Source: Sphaeramia orbicularis
Lineage: Eukaryota > Chordata > Actinopteri > Kurtiformes > Apogonidae
Length of the DNA stretch: 64,000 bases
Assembly: GCF_902148855.1 (NCBI RefSeq)
Contig: NC_043966.1
Location: 29,177,647-29,241,646, forward strand
Direction: 5' to 3'
This document shows positions 48,542-60,641 of the stretch, piece by piece; within the stretch, counting starts at the first letter, position 1; the number at the start of each line of letters is the position of its first letter. Both the position numbers and the translations under genes were made by a program. A model generated the notes under the pieces. That model ran no database searches. It was not told the DNA's origin and saw nothing but the letters and a program-made list of their open reading frames with translations.

Positions 48542-50944
48542 ATGAGGGCTGTTACAGTCATCTGGGCAGCAGTCATGTTGGTGGGACTTCAGCAGGATGT
48601 TCTAACTCTGGACAACATTGTCGTGCTCTCATCTAAAAATCTTTCCTCTGTCCCAAAAGACCTGCCACAGACAGTTGAGTTTTTAGACCTTTCATGCAAC
48701 CACATTCAACAACTTCATCGTGGAGACTTTAAAAAAACCACACTCCTTAAGTTTCTCAACATGTCATGGAATGCTTTAGAGATCATTGACCCTTTGACAT
48801 TTCTCAACACACCGCTACTGAAGGATCTGGACTTGTCCCACAACAATCTGGAAAACCTCCTGGGTCAGCAGTACCTGACTCATACGGGAAACCTTGTAAA
48901 TTTAAATTTGGCCCACAACCGATTTGTCAAAATGACACTTGGGCGCGAGTTCAGTACCCTGGTTAAACTGAAAAGATTGGCAGTCGGAGCAACAAACATC
49001 AGTATGGGTGATTTTAAGCAAATTACAGGAGTGAAGCTATGGACACTGACCTTTTCCCTTAACAATGAATTTAAATATGAAACAGGAAGTCTGACAGATG
49101 TTCATGCACTAAGGTTTCAGATATGCTTCCTTAAAAATCAAAAAATCAATAACAATCTGATTTCTGATGCCCTGTCACTCTTTGATGAGGTGGAGCTGAC
49201 GAATTTGACAGATGGCTACACGGATCTAAGTACATTACTGAGTCAGAGAAAGAAAACCCGCACATCACATCTTTATCTCAGCAACATACTCATCAAGTGG
49301 AAAGACCTAACTCACTATGTGAATGTGGTTCTGCAAAGCTCTGTTACTCATCTATCTGCCTCTGATGTTGTCATGACCAATTTGCCTCGAAACGATACTG
49401 ATGTCATCAGAACATCTAAGATGAAATCCTTCACAGCCAGAAGAGCCATTGTGGCGTCTTTCTTTTTTTCACAGGAGGCAGTTTACAACTTTTTTATCAA
49501 CATGCCAGTGGAGAGTTTGGCAATCGTGGAGACTTCAATTATACACATGACATGCCCTAAATCACAAAGTCCAATTCGCCATCTTAATTTCTCCTATTGT
49601 GCTCTCTCTGACACCATCTTCTCCAGAGTGGAGCAGCAAAAGACTCTTGAATGTGAGAATTTGGACAGTGTGTTGACATTGACTCTGGTAGGTAACAACC
49701 TTAAGAGCCTTCAGTTGCTCAGCAGACGTCTCCAATACATGAGGTCCCTGCAGAATCTAGACCTCGGTCTCAACTCTCTTGTTTATGATGGACTGGTAGA
49801 GTGTGTCTGGCCACCAAACATCACCAATATGACCCTTTCATCCAATAGCCTGACTGACTCTGTTTTTAAATGTCTCCCAAAGGGAACAAAGATTTTGAAC
49901 CTCCAAAACAACCACATATCTGTGATCCCACCATCAGTCATGAAACTGAAAAACCTTTCATCGCTAAACCTTAATTCCAACAGGCTGCGGGACCTGCCAG
50001 TGTGTAATGGTTTCCCCATACTGAATGAGCTTCTACTCAGGTCAAACTCTCTTCATGCTCCATCTGTCAACAAGTTGGAGAGCTGCCGCCACTTGAAAAC
50101 CCTGGATGTCAGTCACAACCCTTTCACATGTACTTGTGCTCTGAGAGATTTCATAATTCTCGGCATTCGCTCTGAAATACACAGTCCCACAGGAATTGAA
50201 CTGATGAGCTGGCCATCACACTATTACTGCAATTACCCAGAGAACTGCAGAAACTCCACCTTGAAAGACATTTCAATCCCAGAGGTCTCATGCAATGTTG
50301 GGCTTTTAGCTGCAACAATCCTGTGCCCAACAGTGTTGGTTATTATTGTAACTGTGTCTCTGTGCCACTATCTAGATGGTCCATGGTACATGGGCATGAT
50401 ATGGCAATGGACCAGAGCTAAACATCGTGCAAAAACACGACACATTCGACCAGAAGACTTGGTGGGTGTTGAGTTTCATGCTTTTGTTTCTTTCAGTCAA
50501 CATAATGCTGACTGGGTGCATAACTTCCTACTTCCAAACCTCGAAGGCCAAGCAGGAGGGCTCAGAATCTGCCATCATGAGAATCACTTTTTGCCAGGAA
50601 AGACAATTATACAGAACATCATCAGCTGTGTGGAGAGAAGTAGACGCTCTGTGTTTGTGCTTTCTGCTCATTTTGTCAAGAGCGACTGGTGTCATTATGA
50701 GCTGTACTTTGCCAGCCACCAACGGCTTGCTCGGGGTTCAGACAGCGTTGTTCTTGTACTGCTTGAGCCACTGCCTCAATATCTGATTCCATCCAAATAC
50801 TACCAACTGAAGACCATGATGAGTAGGCACACATACTTGGAGTGGCCCCAGGACAGAGCCAAGCACAGACTGTTCTGGGCCAACCTCAGAGCGGCTCTTC
50901 AGACAGATCTGCCAAATGCACCAGTACCAGAGCTGGTTGATTAA
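48542..50944 (+). CDS. TLR1: TLR1-type Toll-like receptor
   Basis: Innate immune receptor of the TLR1/2/6/10 subfamily, which detects bacterial lipoproteins, usually with TLR2. The uninterrupted coding exon gives 800 residues, the usual length. I chose the ATG at 48542 because a splice acceptor lies just upstream and the next residues form a signal peptide (MRAVTVIWAAVMLVGL). The open frame further upstream has no ATG. The ectodomain has leucine-rich repeats (for example LKDLDLSHNNLENL and LSSLNLNSNRLRDLP). It is followed by an LRR C-terminal cap with Cys (NPFTCTC...CNYPENC), a transmembrane helix at about 590-612 and a TIR domain from about 642. Box 1 is FHAFVSFS. The BB loop is CHHENHFLPGK (677-687) with Pro685 conserved. 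Box 3 is LFWANLRAAL. It is placed next to KLB as expected for TLR1. Confidence 0.93.
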   Translation: MRAVTVIWAAVMLVGLQQDVLTLDNIVVLSSKNLSSVPKDLPQTVEFLDLSCNHIQQLHRGDFKKTTLLKFLNMSWNALEIIDPLTFLNTPLLKDLDLSHNNLENLLGQQYLTHTGNLVNLNLAHNRFVKMTLGREFSTLVKLKRLAVGATNISMGDFKQITGVKLWTLTFSLNNEFKYETGSLTDVHALRFQICFLKNQKINNNLISDALSLFDEVELTNLTDGYTDLSTLLSQRKKTRTSHLYLSNILIKWKDLTHYVNVVLQSSVTHLSASDVVMTNLPRNDTDVIRTSKMKSFTARRAIVASFFFSQEAVYNFFINMPVESLAIVETSIIHMTCPKSQSPIRHLNFSYCALSDTIFSRVEQQKTLECENLDSVLTLTLVGNNLKSLQLLSRRLQYMRSLQNLDLGLNSLVYDGLVECVWPPNITNMTLSSNSLTDSVFKCLPKGTKILNLQNNHISVIPPSVMKLKNLSSLNLNSNRLRDLPVCNGFPILNELLLRSNSLHAPSVNKLESCRHLKTLDVSHNPFTCTCALRDFIILGIRSEIHSPTGIELMSWPSHYYCNYPENCRNSTLKDISIPEVSCNVGLLAATILCPTVLVIIVTVSLCHYLDGPWYMGMIWQWTRAKHRAKTRHIRPEDLVGVEFHAFVSFSQHNADWVHNFLLPNLEGQAGGLRICHHENHFLPGKTIIQNIISCVERSRRSVFVLSAHFVKSDWCHYELYFASHQRLARGSDSVVLVLLEPLPQYLIPSKYYQLKTMMSRHTYLEWPQDRAKHRLFWANLRAALQTDLPNAPVPELVD

Positions 50945-51243
50945 CTGAGAGGAAGAAGAAAAAAGACGAAGTGTAAAGAATCTCAAAGGGACAGAGGGAG
51001 GGTTGGAAAAAAGGAACACAATCTGACCACGAATCGTAAATCAAATGTTTTAAACTATACAGTTCACATTTAATGAATGTATATAAACTAATTATTTGCT
51101 TGTAAGAAAGACAATGTTTACTCACAATATCAAAAAAGCAGTTCATACTTTTGTAAAATGATGACTCTCACAAAGTGTCACAACATTAGGAAAGAAATTG
51201 AATGTTATACATGTTGCTTGTTTTACAAAATCATTTGTACCAA

Positions 51244-51249
51244 AATAAA
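51244..51249 (+). promoter_or_regulatory. Polyadenylation signal of TLR1
   Basis: AATAAA about 300 bases past the TLR1 stop codon and 176 bases before the INTS10 stop codon on the other strand, so the two 3' UTRs probably meet or overlap. Confidence 0.65.
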
Positions 51250-51424
51250 ACTACACATGTACTTTGAAACCTGCATGGAGGTCTTTTCTTAAAAGTTCAT
51301 GGTTAACGGGTGAGTCCTGTGATGTTTTTTTGAAGCTGATGCAATCTGAAAATCAAGTGCAACCGGATTAAAACTTTGTCTGAAACATAATTCATCAAAA
51401 ACTTTGGAAGTTACAGGACAGTTG

Positions 51425-54400
51425 TCAGGGTAGAGACTGGATGATTATGATTTTCTCGTTGATGCAGAAACGGTGGAGCACACTGAGCAGGTTTTCTCCA
51501 CAACGGGACACCTGCCTCTCCATGGCCAAACGAAAATCTTCCTTCACTCCTTTGGTGATTCCTCGAGTCACTGTGTGGTGTCTGCAAGAGTAAAAAGCAT
51601 AATAAACGAACACATAAAGTTTAGTCAGAAAAAAAAATTGTTACAAACATACAGTGAAATCAAATGTGTTTCAGAGACAGACTTTTTACAGTGGCCTACT
51701 GTACAGTATGTGATACAGACATTGATCTGAAATCATGGAAACTTTCATTAAACACATAGATCAGCCAATGAAGGTTACACAACAAAAGTTGCATCATCAT
51801 AAAAACTAGATGAAACAAGGTAACAAATGAAATGAGACCAAGTGTCATGAAGAGGCAAGAAACTAAACTGACTGCACAACATCATCATCAAATTACAACA
51901 ACAGTGATGTCCACAGAAAGACGAGCAATGGCTCAAATAAACAAACCCGACAAGAAATCAAAGCATGACTAACTCTTGATGTAAAATGACAGGCCCAAAC
52001 CAAAACTGGGGGGATGACAAGGCTTGAAGTTGGGAATGGAGGAAAGGTGACTGGTGTGGGGAGAGGGGATGGGGGGTGGGGGGTGGGGGGGCTGTGGGAG
52101 GAGGGGCCTGGGGTACCTTTCCATCGTCTGCACCCCTTGTAGCAGAAGGGTATTTAACTCCACCCCCAGGGCGGGACTAGGGTTCCTGAGGGACAGCAAC
52201 ATTCAACAACTCTCAGTCAGTGAGGGTGCATTCAAGTGTATTAACTTCTACATCAAAGAATGGAGGAGGTTAGGTTTTGTTTTGAACCATGAAACCCCTT
52301 CTCTTTTTAATGCCCGCTCCAAAAAGCCTTTTCAGTTCAAAGTAAGTTTTTCCCCACAGGCCATGTCTACTTAGATCATCAATCAATAGCATCGTTCTAT
52401 ATCAAAATACACAAACAGAACGGGAGTGTGCAGAGTCATGATGCCAACTGAAAAGATTCATGAGGGGAGGGGCTTACTTGATCAGCATCCCTTGATTGGG
52501 GAGCAGCTCCAACTGAATCCTTCCCCCTTCTGGTGTACGCAGATAGGCAAACTCCTCCAGCATGTCAATGTCTGACAGACAGTATGAGATTAAGGAATCA
52601 AACATTCACAAACAGAGAACAGAGGATTTTATCCCTTGTACTATATCTGCAGGTGTATAGCTGCGTAGAGAAGCATACATTATTACATATTTTTTGTTGT
52701 AGGGTTGGAAGGATACTGGTGACATAGTTGAAGAAATTCTCATACTGGAAACTGCCCTGCTGACAGATTTTATCCACTGCCTTTAGGAAGAGCATTTCAC
52801 CCTGTGGCCAGTCATACTGCAGGAGAACCACCACATGGCCAAGTGACAGGTCATCATGATTGTCTGCAAAGGCACGTAGCTGATTGGGCAAAAAAGAAAA
52901 AAAAAAAATGTTGGATTGATTTTTATGTCTCATGAGTCTCCAGAGGATTAATTTGGCACAAATGTTGTTTTTCATAACAGGTCCAACATTTACAAAGTCA
53001 CAGATTTCAGGAGATAGAATACCTTAAAACAGGCCAGCATCAGCTGGAGACAAAAAGGTAACACAGCTTTGCTGGTGCAGGGAAGCAATCTCAAGTCGTT
53101 ACCTGATAACAAGAGAAGACAGAAATGCTCTGACATTTTATTTTTTTTACTTATAAAAGTGGTTAAAGCTGTTCAGAAACCAGAATTAGCATATGACAGG
53201 TGTATTATAAAAGCAGAAAATACTTACCTTTCCTTGTTTTGGTTTTGACTCTCCCCTGATCCTCTGGGGGTTTTATTAGTTCTAGATTGGGTGGCACCAG
53301 CCCACCTACAACATCAAGCAGCTTCTCACAGGCCATCTGACGAACACACACATAAAATACCTAAATTAAACATCTAACAGTTATAATAACACACTTGCAC
53401 CAATCTATAGTACAAAATTCTATGAAATGCTGCTTGTTTCCAGTATTTGTCATCAGTGCCTTCAGTCAGATTACAAACATGTCATGTGAAACTATCGATA
53501 TTTTATCCATTTAATGCTACAGACTCTTGTGACAAAAGCAATGACACATTGTTTACTGATGTGCAAAAACTGTAAAAAGACATCTACATTATGATGCCCC
53601 CTTTCGGTCACCTGATGCTATAGATTCATTTTTGGAAGAATTTATTTAGATTTTTGTAATTACATGCTCATTACATTTACCTCTTTAAAAATTAAAAATC
53701 CTTCAACTTAGACAAACTTAGAATCAAACACTATATCTCTTTGTTGTAACATTCTAAAGCCAAAGGCTGTTGTTAAGTGTGTTTGTGCACTTACCCTGTA
53801 CTCTCCCAGTGCATAGTGGCAGGAGGCCTGCTGTATGAGGGCTCTGTGATGCTCCAGACTGGACTGAGCTGTGGGGCTCTGCTGCCCAGGCTGAGGCTGC
53901 TGCACTGCAGCCATCTGATGCAGACTGGACAAGGCTTTACGGTATTGTCCCTGATAGCCACATATACACACACTTAGATTCAGCTTAAAATTCAGCAGTC
54001 ACTGACATGTCATTCCATTAAAAGTTAAATAATGTAGAACAAAATTTAAATACAGTTTTTAGACACATGTAAATATTAAATCATTTACAATTATTATCCC
54101 TCAATTTCATGCCTAAAATAGTTTTATAATGATTCTTATCCTACTTCTTTCATATAAAAAATTATACTGATTGCTGACTAAGTTGTTGCTGCAGGCGCAC
54201 TTAATACAATTAAGTATAATCAATCATAAAGATAACAGAAAACAGTATAAACAACTGCCACTAACAAACAGCACAGATAAGTATAGAAAGTAAAATGTAC
54301 TTTTTCATAAGAAAAAAAAGAACACTAATGGTTTCTTACCTGGTATATTATCATATCAGTGAGGAATATTCTGAACCACAGCCAACTATCTGTCTTCCAT

Positions 54401-57400
54401 GACGCACAGATCTTCTTAAACTCTGTTAAAGATGCAGACATTCACGTGATTAGGCCTACATGTTATTCATCAACAAGGAAAATTAAAATGTTTTATAAAA
54501 GACAGAATGACACATATGTATGACTTGAAATTTGATTGTCGATGTCTATTGTGTTACACTGATGAAATAAATAAATCTTGTTTGTATGGGTAAATCAAAA
54601 TCTTCTACAAACACAAGAGGTGCTTACCACTTTCCAGGCCATCGTGAGAGTGAAGGAGGTCCCAGCTCTCCCTCGCTGTGCGGAAGCTCTCCAGGGTCTC
54701 TGACCAGCCAGGCATCTCAGTTTTGTTAACTAAAATGTGTCTCCCGCGACCCTTTCCTAACCCTTCCTCATCATCTGAGCTCTAGAAAGACACACACAGA
54801 CAGATCAATCAGTGTTTTCAAAAATCACATAGAAAAGGTAAGTGATGTCTGATCTGTCCTCACCACTGTCTTCTCTCTCCCATCCGCCAGTTTGCGTTTC
54901 TTATGTGCATGTTTCAGTGCTCCTCGTTCCATGTCTACATCACTATACACCGAGCTCAAATCTTCTACGAGGATCCACGGCCCTGAGCTCAGCGTATTTA
55001 CACCTGCCAAAAATAAATAAAAAGGATGCACATAAATATAACCAAAATAATCCTTTAAAATCTGATAGTACACATGCATGCATGCATAGAGACTGACCCT
55101 GGAACAGTGCAGGTTGTACAGCTGAGACATAGAGGAAGGCACTGCGGAAGAGCACGAGTGCAGCACAGATGACCACCTGACTACAGCACCGCAACCTGGT
55201 GTCCCCTTCCAGACCAGGCAAATAGCGGCACAGCTCCTTTACTCTCAGCAACATGTCCACATAACTCCTAATGTATAAAATGCACAAACACAACTAGGAA
55301 TAGGCAATATGGATAGAAATTTATATCTTGATTTATTTGTCGGAATGCAGATATACACTGTACAGGGTGGGGAAGCAAAATTTACAATATTTTGAGGCAG
55401 GGATTGAAAGACAGTGTATGACCAATTAGTTTATTGAAAGTCATGAGAATTTATTTGCCACAAGAAAATTGACATAATAGAAAATGTTTTTATTCTATGT
55501 GTCCTCCTCCTTTCTCAATAACTGCCTTCACAAGCTTCCTGAAACTTGCGCAAGTGTTCCTCAAATATTCGGGTGACAACTTCTCCCATTCTTCTTTAAT
55601 AGTATCTTCCAGACTTTCTCGTAATAGTTTTGCTCATAGTCATTCTCTTCTTTACATTATAAACAGTCTTTATGGACACTCCAACTATTTTTTAAATCTC
55701 CTTTGGTGTGACGAGTGCATTCAGCAAATCACACACTCTTTGACGTTTGCTTTCCTGATTACTCATATGGGCAAAAGTTTCTGAAAAGGTATGGATAATA
55801 GTGTTAGGTATGGTTATGGCATCAATATATGTTTGGTTTCAAAACAACTGACGTAGTGCCTGCTGAGAAAAAACAACTAAATGTTCATTGTAAATTTTGC
55901 TTCCCCACCCCGTATCTTATCAATATATCTATATCATATTTTTCTGAAATGGGCTGAATGTCAAAAAAAAAAAAATCACTGACTGGGCACTATAATATGT
56001 AGGATGTTGCAGGTTTAAGTGGACTAACCAAATGGTTTTAGTGTTTTCAGTCTCTAAAGAGTCATTACGAGGGGATTTACTGCAATCAGACAATGAGACA
56101 CATTGTGTTGAGTACACACATTATGCACATTAACAGAAAACAATCCTGAAAAGAGAGTACCTCTGGCCCATGTCCCCCTGCCACTCGCAGCGTGCTCCAA
56201 CCACAGAAAGGATGTCTAACAGTCTCTCCCATGGTTCAGCTACAACTGATGATTTTTCTGAAAGGCCATCTATCACATAACGTTGGGACCCACGAGACAC
56301 AGTGGGGGACTTCAGAGATCCTCCTTCTTGAGAGCCTTAGGAATAGGAAAAAATCAAAAATATGTCACAGAGACAAATATCAGAAAAGCCATTGACTCAA
56401 AAATCTTACACAAGGAAAACAAGAATAGCACATATAGAGTGCAACTTTACCCGGTATCTGTATATCAGGTGAAGGTCCCCGGGTAACGTAACCAATGTAG
56501 AATTCAGCTGCCTTTAACATGTACTTTTGCATTAAGCTAGTTGGCAAACGCATGTCCATGTTGTTTATAACCAAGGGGAGGACATCACACACTGTAGTAG
56601 TAAAAATTATAATTACTATGACAGTCATGCAGCAAGTAGGTTCCATAGATGAATCAAAGCCAATACAATATAACAGAAGTGTTTCCCTACCAAAGAGTTT
56701 TCTGAAGCAGTTGACAGGAGTCTCTACATTTTCTGACTCCTCCGCCTCCAACAACGTCTCTCCAAGATTTACCTGAACATACAGAAGGCTGTTACTCATG
56801 ACTGTTGAGTATCATTTATGCAAGGTTAAAACCTTATAATGATTTTATTACACACCCCATGTTGGACAACAGACTCTGGGAAACGCTTTAATAGGAGTAG
56901 AAGCATCTCTGCTTTCTCCAGTGTGTTAAAACACTGCTCTGTGGCTTTTAGGAGCATCTCACATTGCACACGTCCAGGCAGTGTCTCAAAAAGGCCTGCA
57001 TGACAAAAAAATATGTACACACAACAAAATAATACTTGTTACTTATCCACAGTACACAAAACAAAGACCAATCAAATATATTAACAATACAGTCACTCAT
57101 TACAGCACAAGGCTGATAGAATCAACCTGTGTACTGCCCTCACCTCTTAGGAACTGTGCATGCTTGTCTTGGGAGTCACTCCGTAATGCAGCTGTGATGA
57201 CACTGATTTCCCTCCAAACTATAGGTTGATCAGGAAAGTTTATAAACCTAAAAGGTGCACAAATCATTGTTAGTTCTAAAATCCTGGTTAAGCATAAACA
57301 CATATACTGATAAATAAAGAGAGTATCTTTCAACTCACATATCATACAGCAGTCTACCTGCAGAAGCTGTCCTTTCAGCATTCCGTTCAATTATGTACAT

Positions 57401-57653
57401 CTCATACTGTAACAACAAATCATCCATGCCAACTTTTAACAGAGAATCAACGTGTTCATGAAGGACACACATTCAGAGAAATTCAAATAATTCTAGTCCA
57501 TAGTGTGAAAGGGTTTATTGTTACCTGGATGTTGAAGTCTGCAGGGTACAGGGTTCTGGCCGTTATTAGCCACGCTTTAGCCGCACAGGGATCTTCAGAG
57601 ACCAACTCCCGGGCTCTTTTCACCAAAAATTCACAGTCTTTTTGCGCTGACAT
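51425..57653 (-). CDS. INTS10: INTS10, Integrator complex subunit 10
   Basis: Subunit of the nuclear Integrator complex, which cleaves snRNA and other nascent RNAs at RNA polymerase II. Seventeen coding exons with GT-AG borders: 57525-57653, 57339-57406, 57144-57247, 56856-56995, 56691-56772, 56451-56591, 56161-56335, 55098-55267, 54864-55003, 54628-54781, 54340-54422, 53795-53950, 53228-53336, 53023-53102, 52717-52879, 52478-52571 and 51425-51581. They join to 714 codons (human 710). The start [18 protein letters not shown], internal [59 protein letters not shown] and the C-terminal [20 protein letters not shown] match the family along its full length. There is no catalytic site; the protein is helical scaffold. 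Only intron 7 carries an obvious transposon. Confidence 0.97.
52056..52112 (+). other. G-rich tract, possible G-quadruplex
   Basis: The plus strand has repeated G-runs of three to seven separated by one to a few bases, in the last INTS10 intron. The transcribed INTS10 RNA would be C-rich here, so any G-quadruplex would form in DNA on the non-template side or in antisense RNA. Confidence 0.6.
55361..55914. mobile_element. Mariner-type deletion derivative (554 bp)
   Basis: Perfect-looking terminal inverted repeats of about 25 bp (TACAGGGTGGGGAAGCAAAA on the left; reverse complement TACGGGGTGGGGAAGCAAAA on the right) begin with TA, the Tc1/mariner target site. The interior on the minus strand retains a transposase N-terminal helix-turn-helix-like piece ([15 protein letters not shown], then [14 protein letters not shown]) joined to a short C-terminal piece ([15 protein letters not shown]), with the catalytic middle absent. 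It lies in an INTS10 intron. Confidence 0.85.
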
Positions 57654-58560
57654 TTCAAATGAATTGAGCTCTCAGTCCCTGACGTTAAATGTAAGTACCC
57701 ATGCACCCCAAACTGAGTATTTTATTGCATATAATTGTCTTCCATGCACCTCAATGCCGTTAAAGTGCAGCTACCGTTAAGCTAAAGTGAGCTCTTTTGT
57801 GAGACGTACGGATAAATCAAAGAGCAACATCTAATTTAAAAGGCCATTTTTCCAAAACACAACCACGTTCTAATATCTTACCATTTCAAACAACGCAGAG
57901 AGAAAAAAAAACATCCAAAGCTTCCATTGAAATTACCAGCAGAAGCTAGCTAAACCATTATTTACCGACATATCCGCTCGCACTTCGATGACGTCACCAA
58001 CGTCGCAAAATTGACACTACGCTCTGTTTTACGGCTTACCCTCCAAATCATTTAGCTAGTTGCATCAAAACGATTCAAAATAGTTACTTGTTCACGTTTG
58101 TTTCGTGATAGACATTAGGAGTACTCTACCTACTTGAAGTACCAGTGAATCTGCGTATGTCACGATACAGAAAACGCGAAAGAAACGCATTGAAGTCATT
58201 TCAAACCAATCCTTACTCTCAGATGTACAGTTCTGCGCAGGCGCCGACAGTGGTGTAGGGGTCACCTGCTGCGACTGGGGCTGCAGACACGACCTGGTAT
58301 AGTGGCCTAATTCCCTTACAAAAAAGCTGCACTGTACCTGTCAAGGCAGAAGACTGCGACTGGTGTACGCGGCAGGTAAATACCAATTCAAGAGACCGAC
58401 AGTGGTGTGAACAAAACTGTACGGTGCTCTTTTGCCTCTCAACAGTGTCTCCGACCAATCATCCACCGCTTGTCCGTTACGACTCGAATGTTAGCCACTT
58501 AGCATGCTAGGCAGAGTGTTTCTCTGTAACCTAGTGTACCAACCTTGTTAATCTCCTACC
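57654..58560. promoter_or_regulatory. Promoter-like region shared by INTS10 and SLC25A51
   Basis: This lies between the two head-to-head genes and is richer in CpG than its surroundings. It holds a perfect palindromic CRE (TGACGTCA, 57989-57996), an NRF1-type site (CTGCGCAGGCGC, 58233-58244) and CCAAT boxes (58205-58209 and 58455-58459). No TATA box is evident. Transcription starts and the split between the two genes are inferred. Confidence 0.55.
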
Positions 58561-60570
58561 CTGTTTTCGTGTCAGTCCTTTTCCTATTACCGTGATATAT
58601 TTAATTTGTTTGCGGAGTTGTCGAACACGCTTACATTTGGGTGTAACTAGCAATGGTTGCAGCTAGCAGCGAGTTATGCATGCTAGCCCTTCGGTCTCCA
58701 AGCTATTCGTTCAGTTTGAGCAATAACTTGCGCCCTTCCTGGTTGTAATGCTATTCTTTTAATCAAATATCAGGCCTCTATTTATACTTAATTTCAAAAT
58801 CAGTGTATACACATGCATATGTAAGTAGCAGTTAACCAGCCTAAATTCACCAAACTCGATGCAACTGACGCAACAAAATGTATAGTTGCTGTTTTGATAC
58901 GTTGTGATTTTGATTTCATGACAACTTGTATAAAATTCCGGTAGCAGTCAAAACTTGACTTGATAGACTTTACATTTAAGCCCTGTCACTATGCCAGCGC
59001 AACAGGCATGACACGACGAGTGAGTTAGTGCGGAAGTTACATGGACACGGAGGGCGTGTTCGTTGAAGGGCATTGCTTTAGCAAATAATCAGAATTGTGT
59101 AGTAAGTTATTTGACTTGTCGGTCCTAAAACCTGCGTTATTATAGCAAGGTTTTTATTTACGTTCTTAATAACGTAATCTGTTATTGGTAACGTGTTTAC
59201 TTACTGTTTTCAGACACGACGTAGCTGAAGTAAGTACAGAGCAATCGGAGGTCTTGTACAACAGAACTACAGAAAAAATATTGGAATGATGTCTTAACGT
59301 GAAAGGTTTTTGTAATGGCAGAAGTCTGTTTCTCCTTGGTATTGTTCGAAACTGAACACTATTACATTGCATCATCTCTTTCTAACGTGTATGTTGAATG
59401 GGAAAGCTAACCAGTCATGACTTTTAGTTGTTACAGCTTCAGGTAATTGACGAGTGAAGAGGAAAAATATTATTTGTTGAGTTTTGAAGACTTACGACAT
59501 ATAATATGCAATCTAGTAATATGTAAAGAGGCAGGAAAATATAGGCCTACAATCGCGGAAAAAAATATTAGACCACCCTTGTTTTCTTCAGTTTCTTGTT
59601 CATTTTAATGCCTGGTACAACTAAAGGTACATTTGTGTGGACACATATAATAAAAAATGAAGATAGCTCATAAGAGTTTAATTAAAGAGCTGATATCTAA
59701 CCATTTTCCATGTTTTCTTGATAATAACCAAAATCACTTCAGTTCTTACATCAATAGCTATGGCATTGTACTGACAAAAACAGTGCTTTAAGGCATTACA
59801 TGTTTTATTTTCTGTCTGTTTTAGTCACATGATACACACAGGAGTTAGTACTTGATTGCATAACCATTGTTTTTGATAACTTTTGATGGTCTAATAATTT
59901 TTTCCAACTGTATATATTACTTTGGATATGTGAGATATATTCAGTATCAGTGGCTATCCTTTTTAGTAAAAGTGACTTGGCAACATTTGTAAGGACTTGA
60001 GTGGGTATATTTTGGCTGTGACCTTACAGTTCTATCATCACCATGACCTCCTTGGTCTATATTTAGACAACTTTTTAACTTGCTTTATTTACTGAACAGT
60101 TAATTTTTTAAGATTTTTGTCCTTCCAGCAGTTTTGTTAAACTAAGACTAAGATGAAGCTTCTTTTGATGCTCAAAAACTTCATCAAACTCTTGTTTTTT
60201 GTATCAGGTAACTGTACTCAGTGTACACAATGTAGTTCAGTTAAAAGCGCAGTGTCGTTGACCATTTGTAATTGTACTGTCTTAACCCATGCCTTACTTT
60301 CTCAGTTTTCAGTCTGTTGTGTAATAGCGCTTATCAGTGGCAGTATGGTTGTACAATATGATGGCTAGTGGCCTTGGACAGAGTTCAGCACTACGTGCTT
60401 TAGGAAACGTGGAATTTTAAATCCGGAGCCTCACCTGCAAATTGGATTTTTAAGAGTATGTTTGCTGATAAATGAAAATATTTTTGTGTGGGTACAGGTA
60501 CTCAGCAAGACTTTTCAGTATAGACATGTTGTTTTAGCAGTTTATCTGAAACATTCTCTCTCTCTCACAG
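58561..60570 (+). other. Probable SLC25A51 5' UTR intron
   Basis: A polypyrimidine tract and CAG end at 60570 (tctctctctctcacag), 71 bases before the SLC25A51 start codon. The coding exon is therefore probably preceded by spliced non-coding sequence whose first exon lies somewhere near 58.3-59.4 kb. The interval also contains a mariner-type MITE. Confidence 0.5.
59548..59912. mobile_element. Tc1/mariner-type MITE (about 365 bp)
   Basis: The left end reads TACAATCGCGGAAAAAAATA then TTAGACCACC. The right end in reverse complement reads TACAGTTGGAAAAAATTATT then AGACCATCAA. The shared GGAAAAA..TATTAGACCA inverted repeat with TA at the ends is typical of fish mariner-derived MITEs. No transposase remains. 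Confidence 0.75.
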
Positions 60571-60641
60571 GTGCATAGTGCTGAGTGCAGTGCTGATGTG
60601 ATGCTGGAGAAACAGGTTGTGGTGAACTGACCCCTCCCCCC

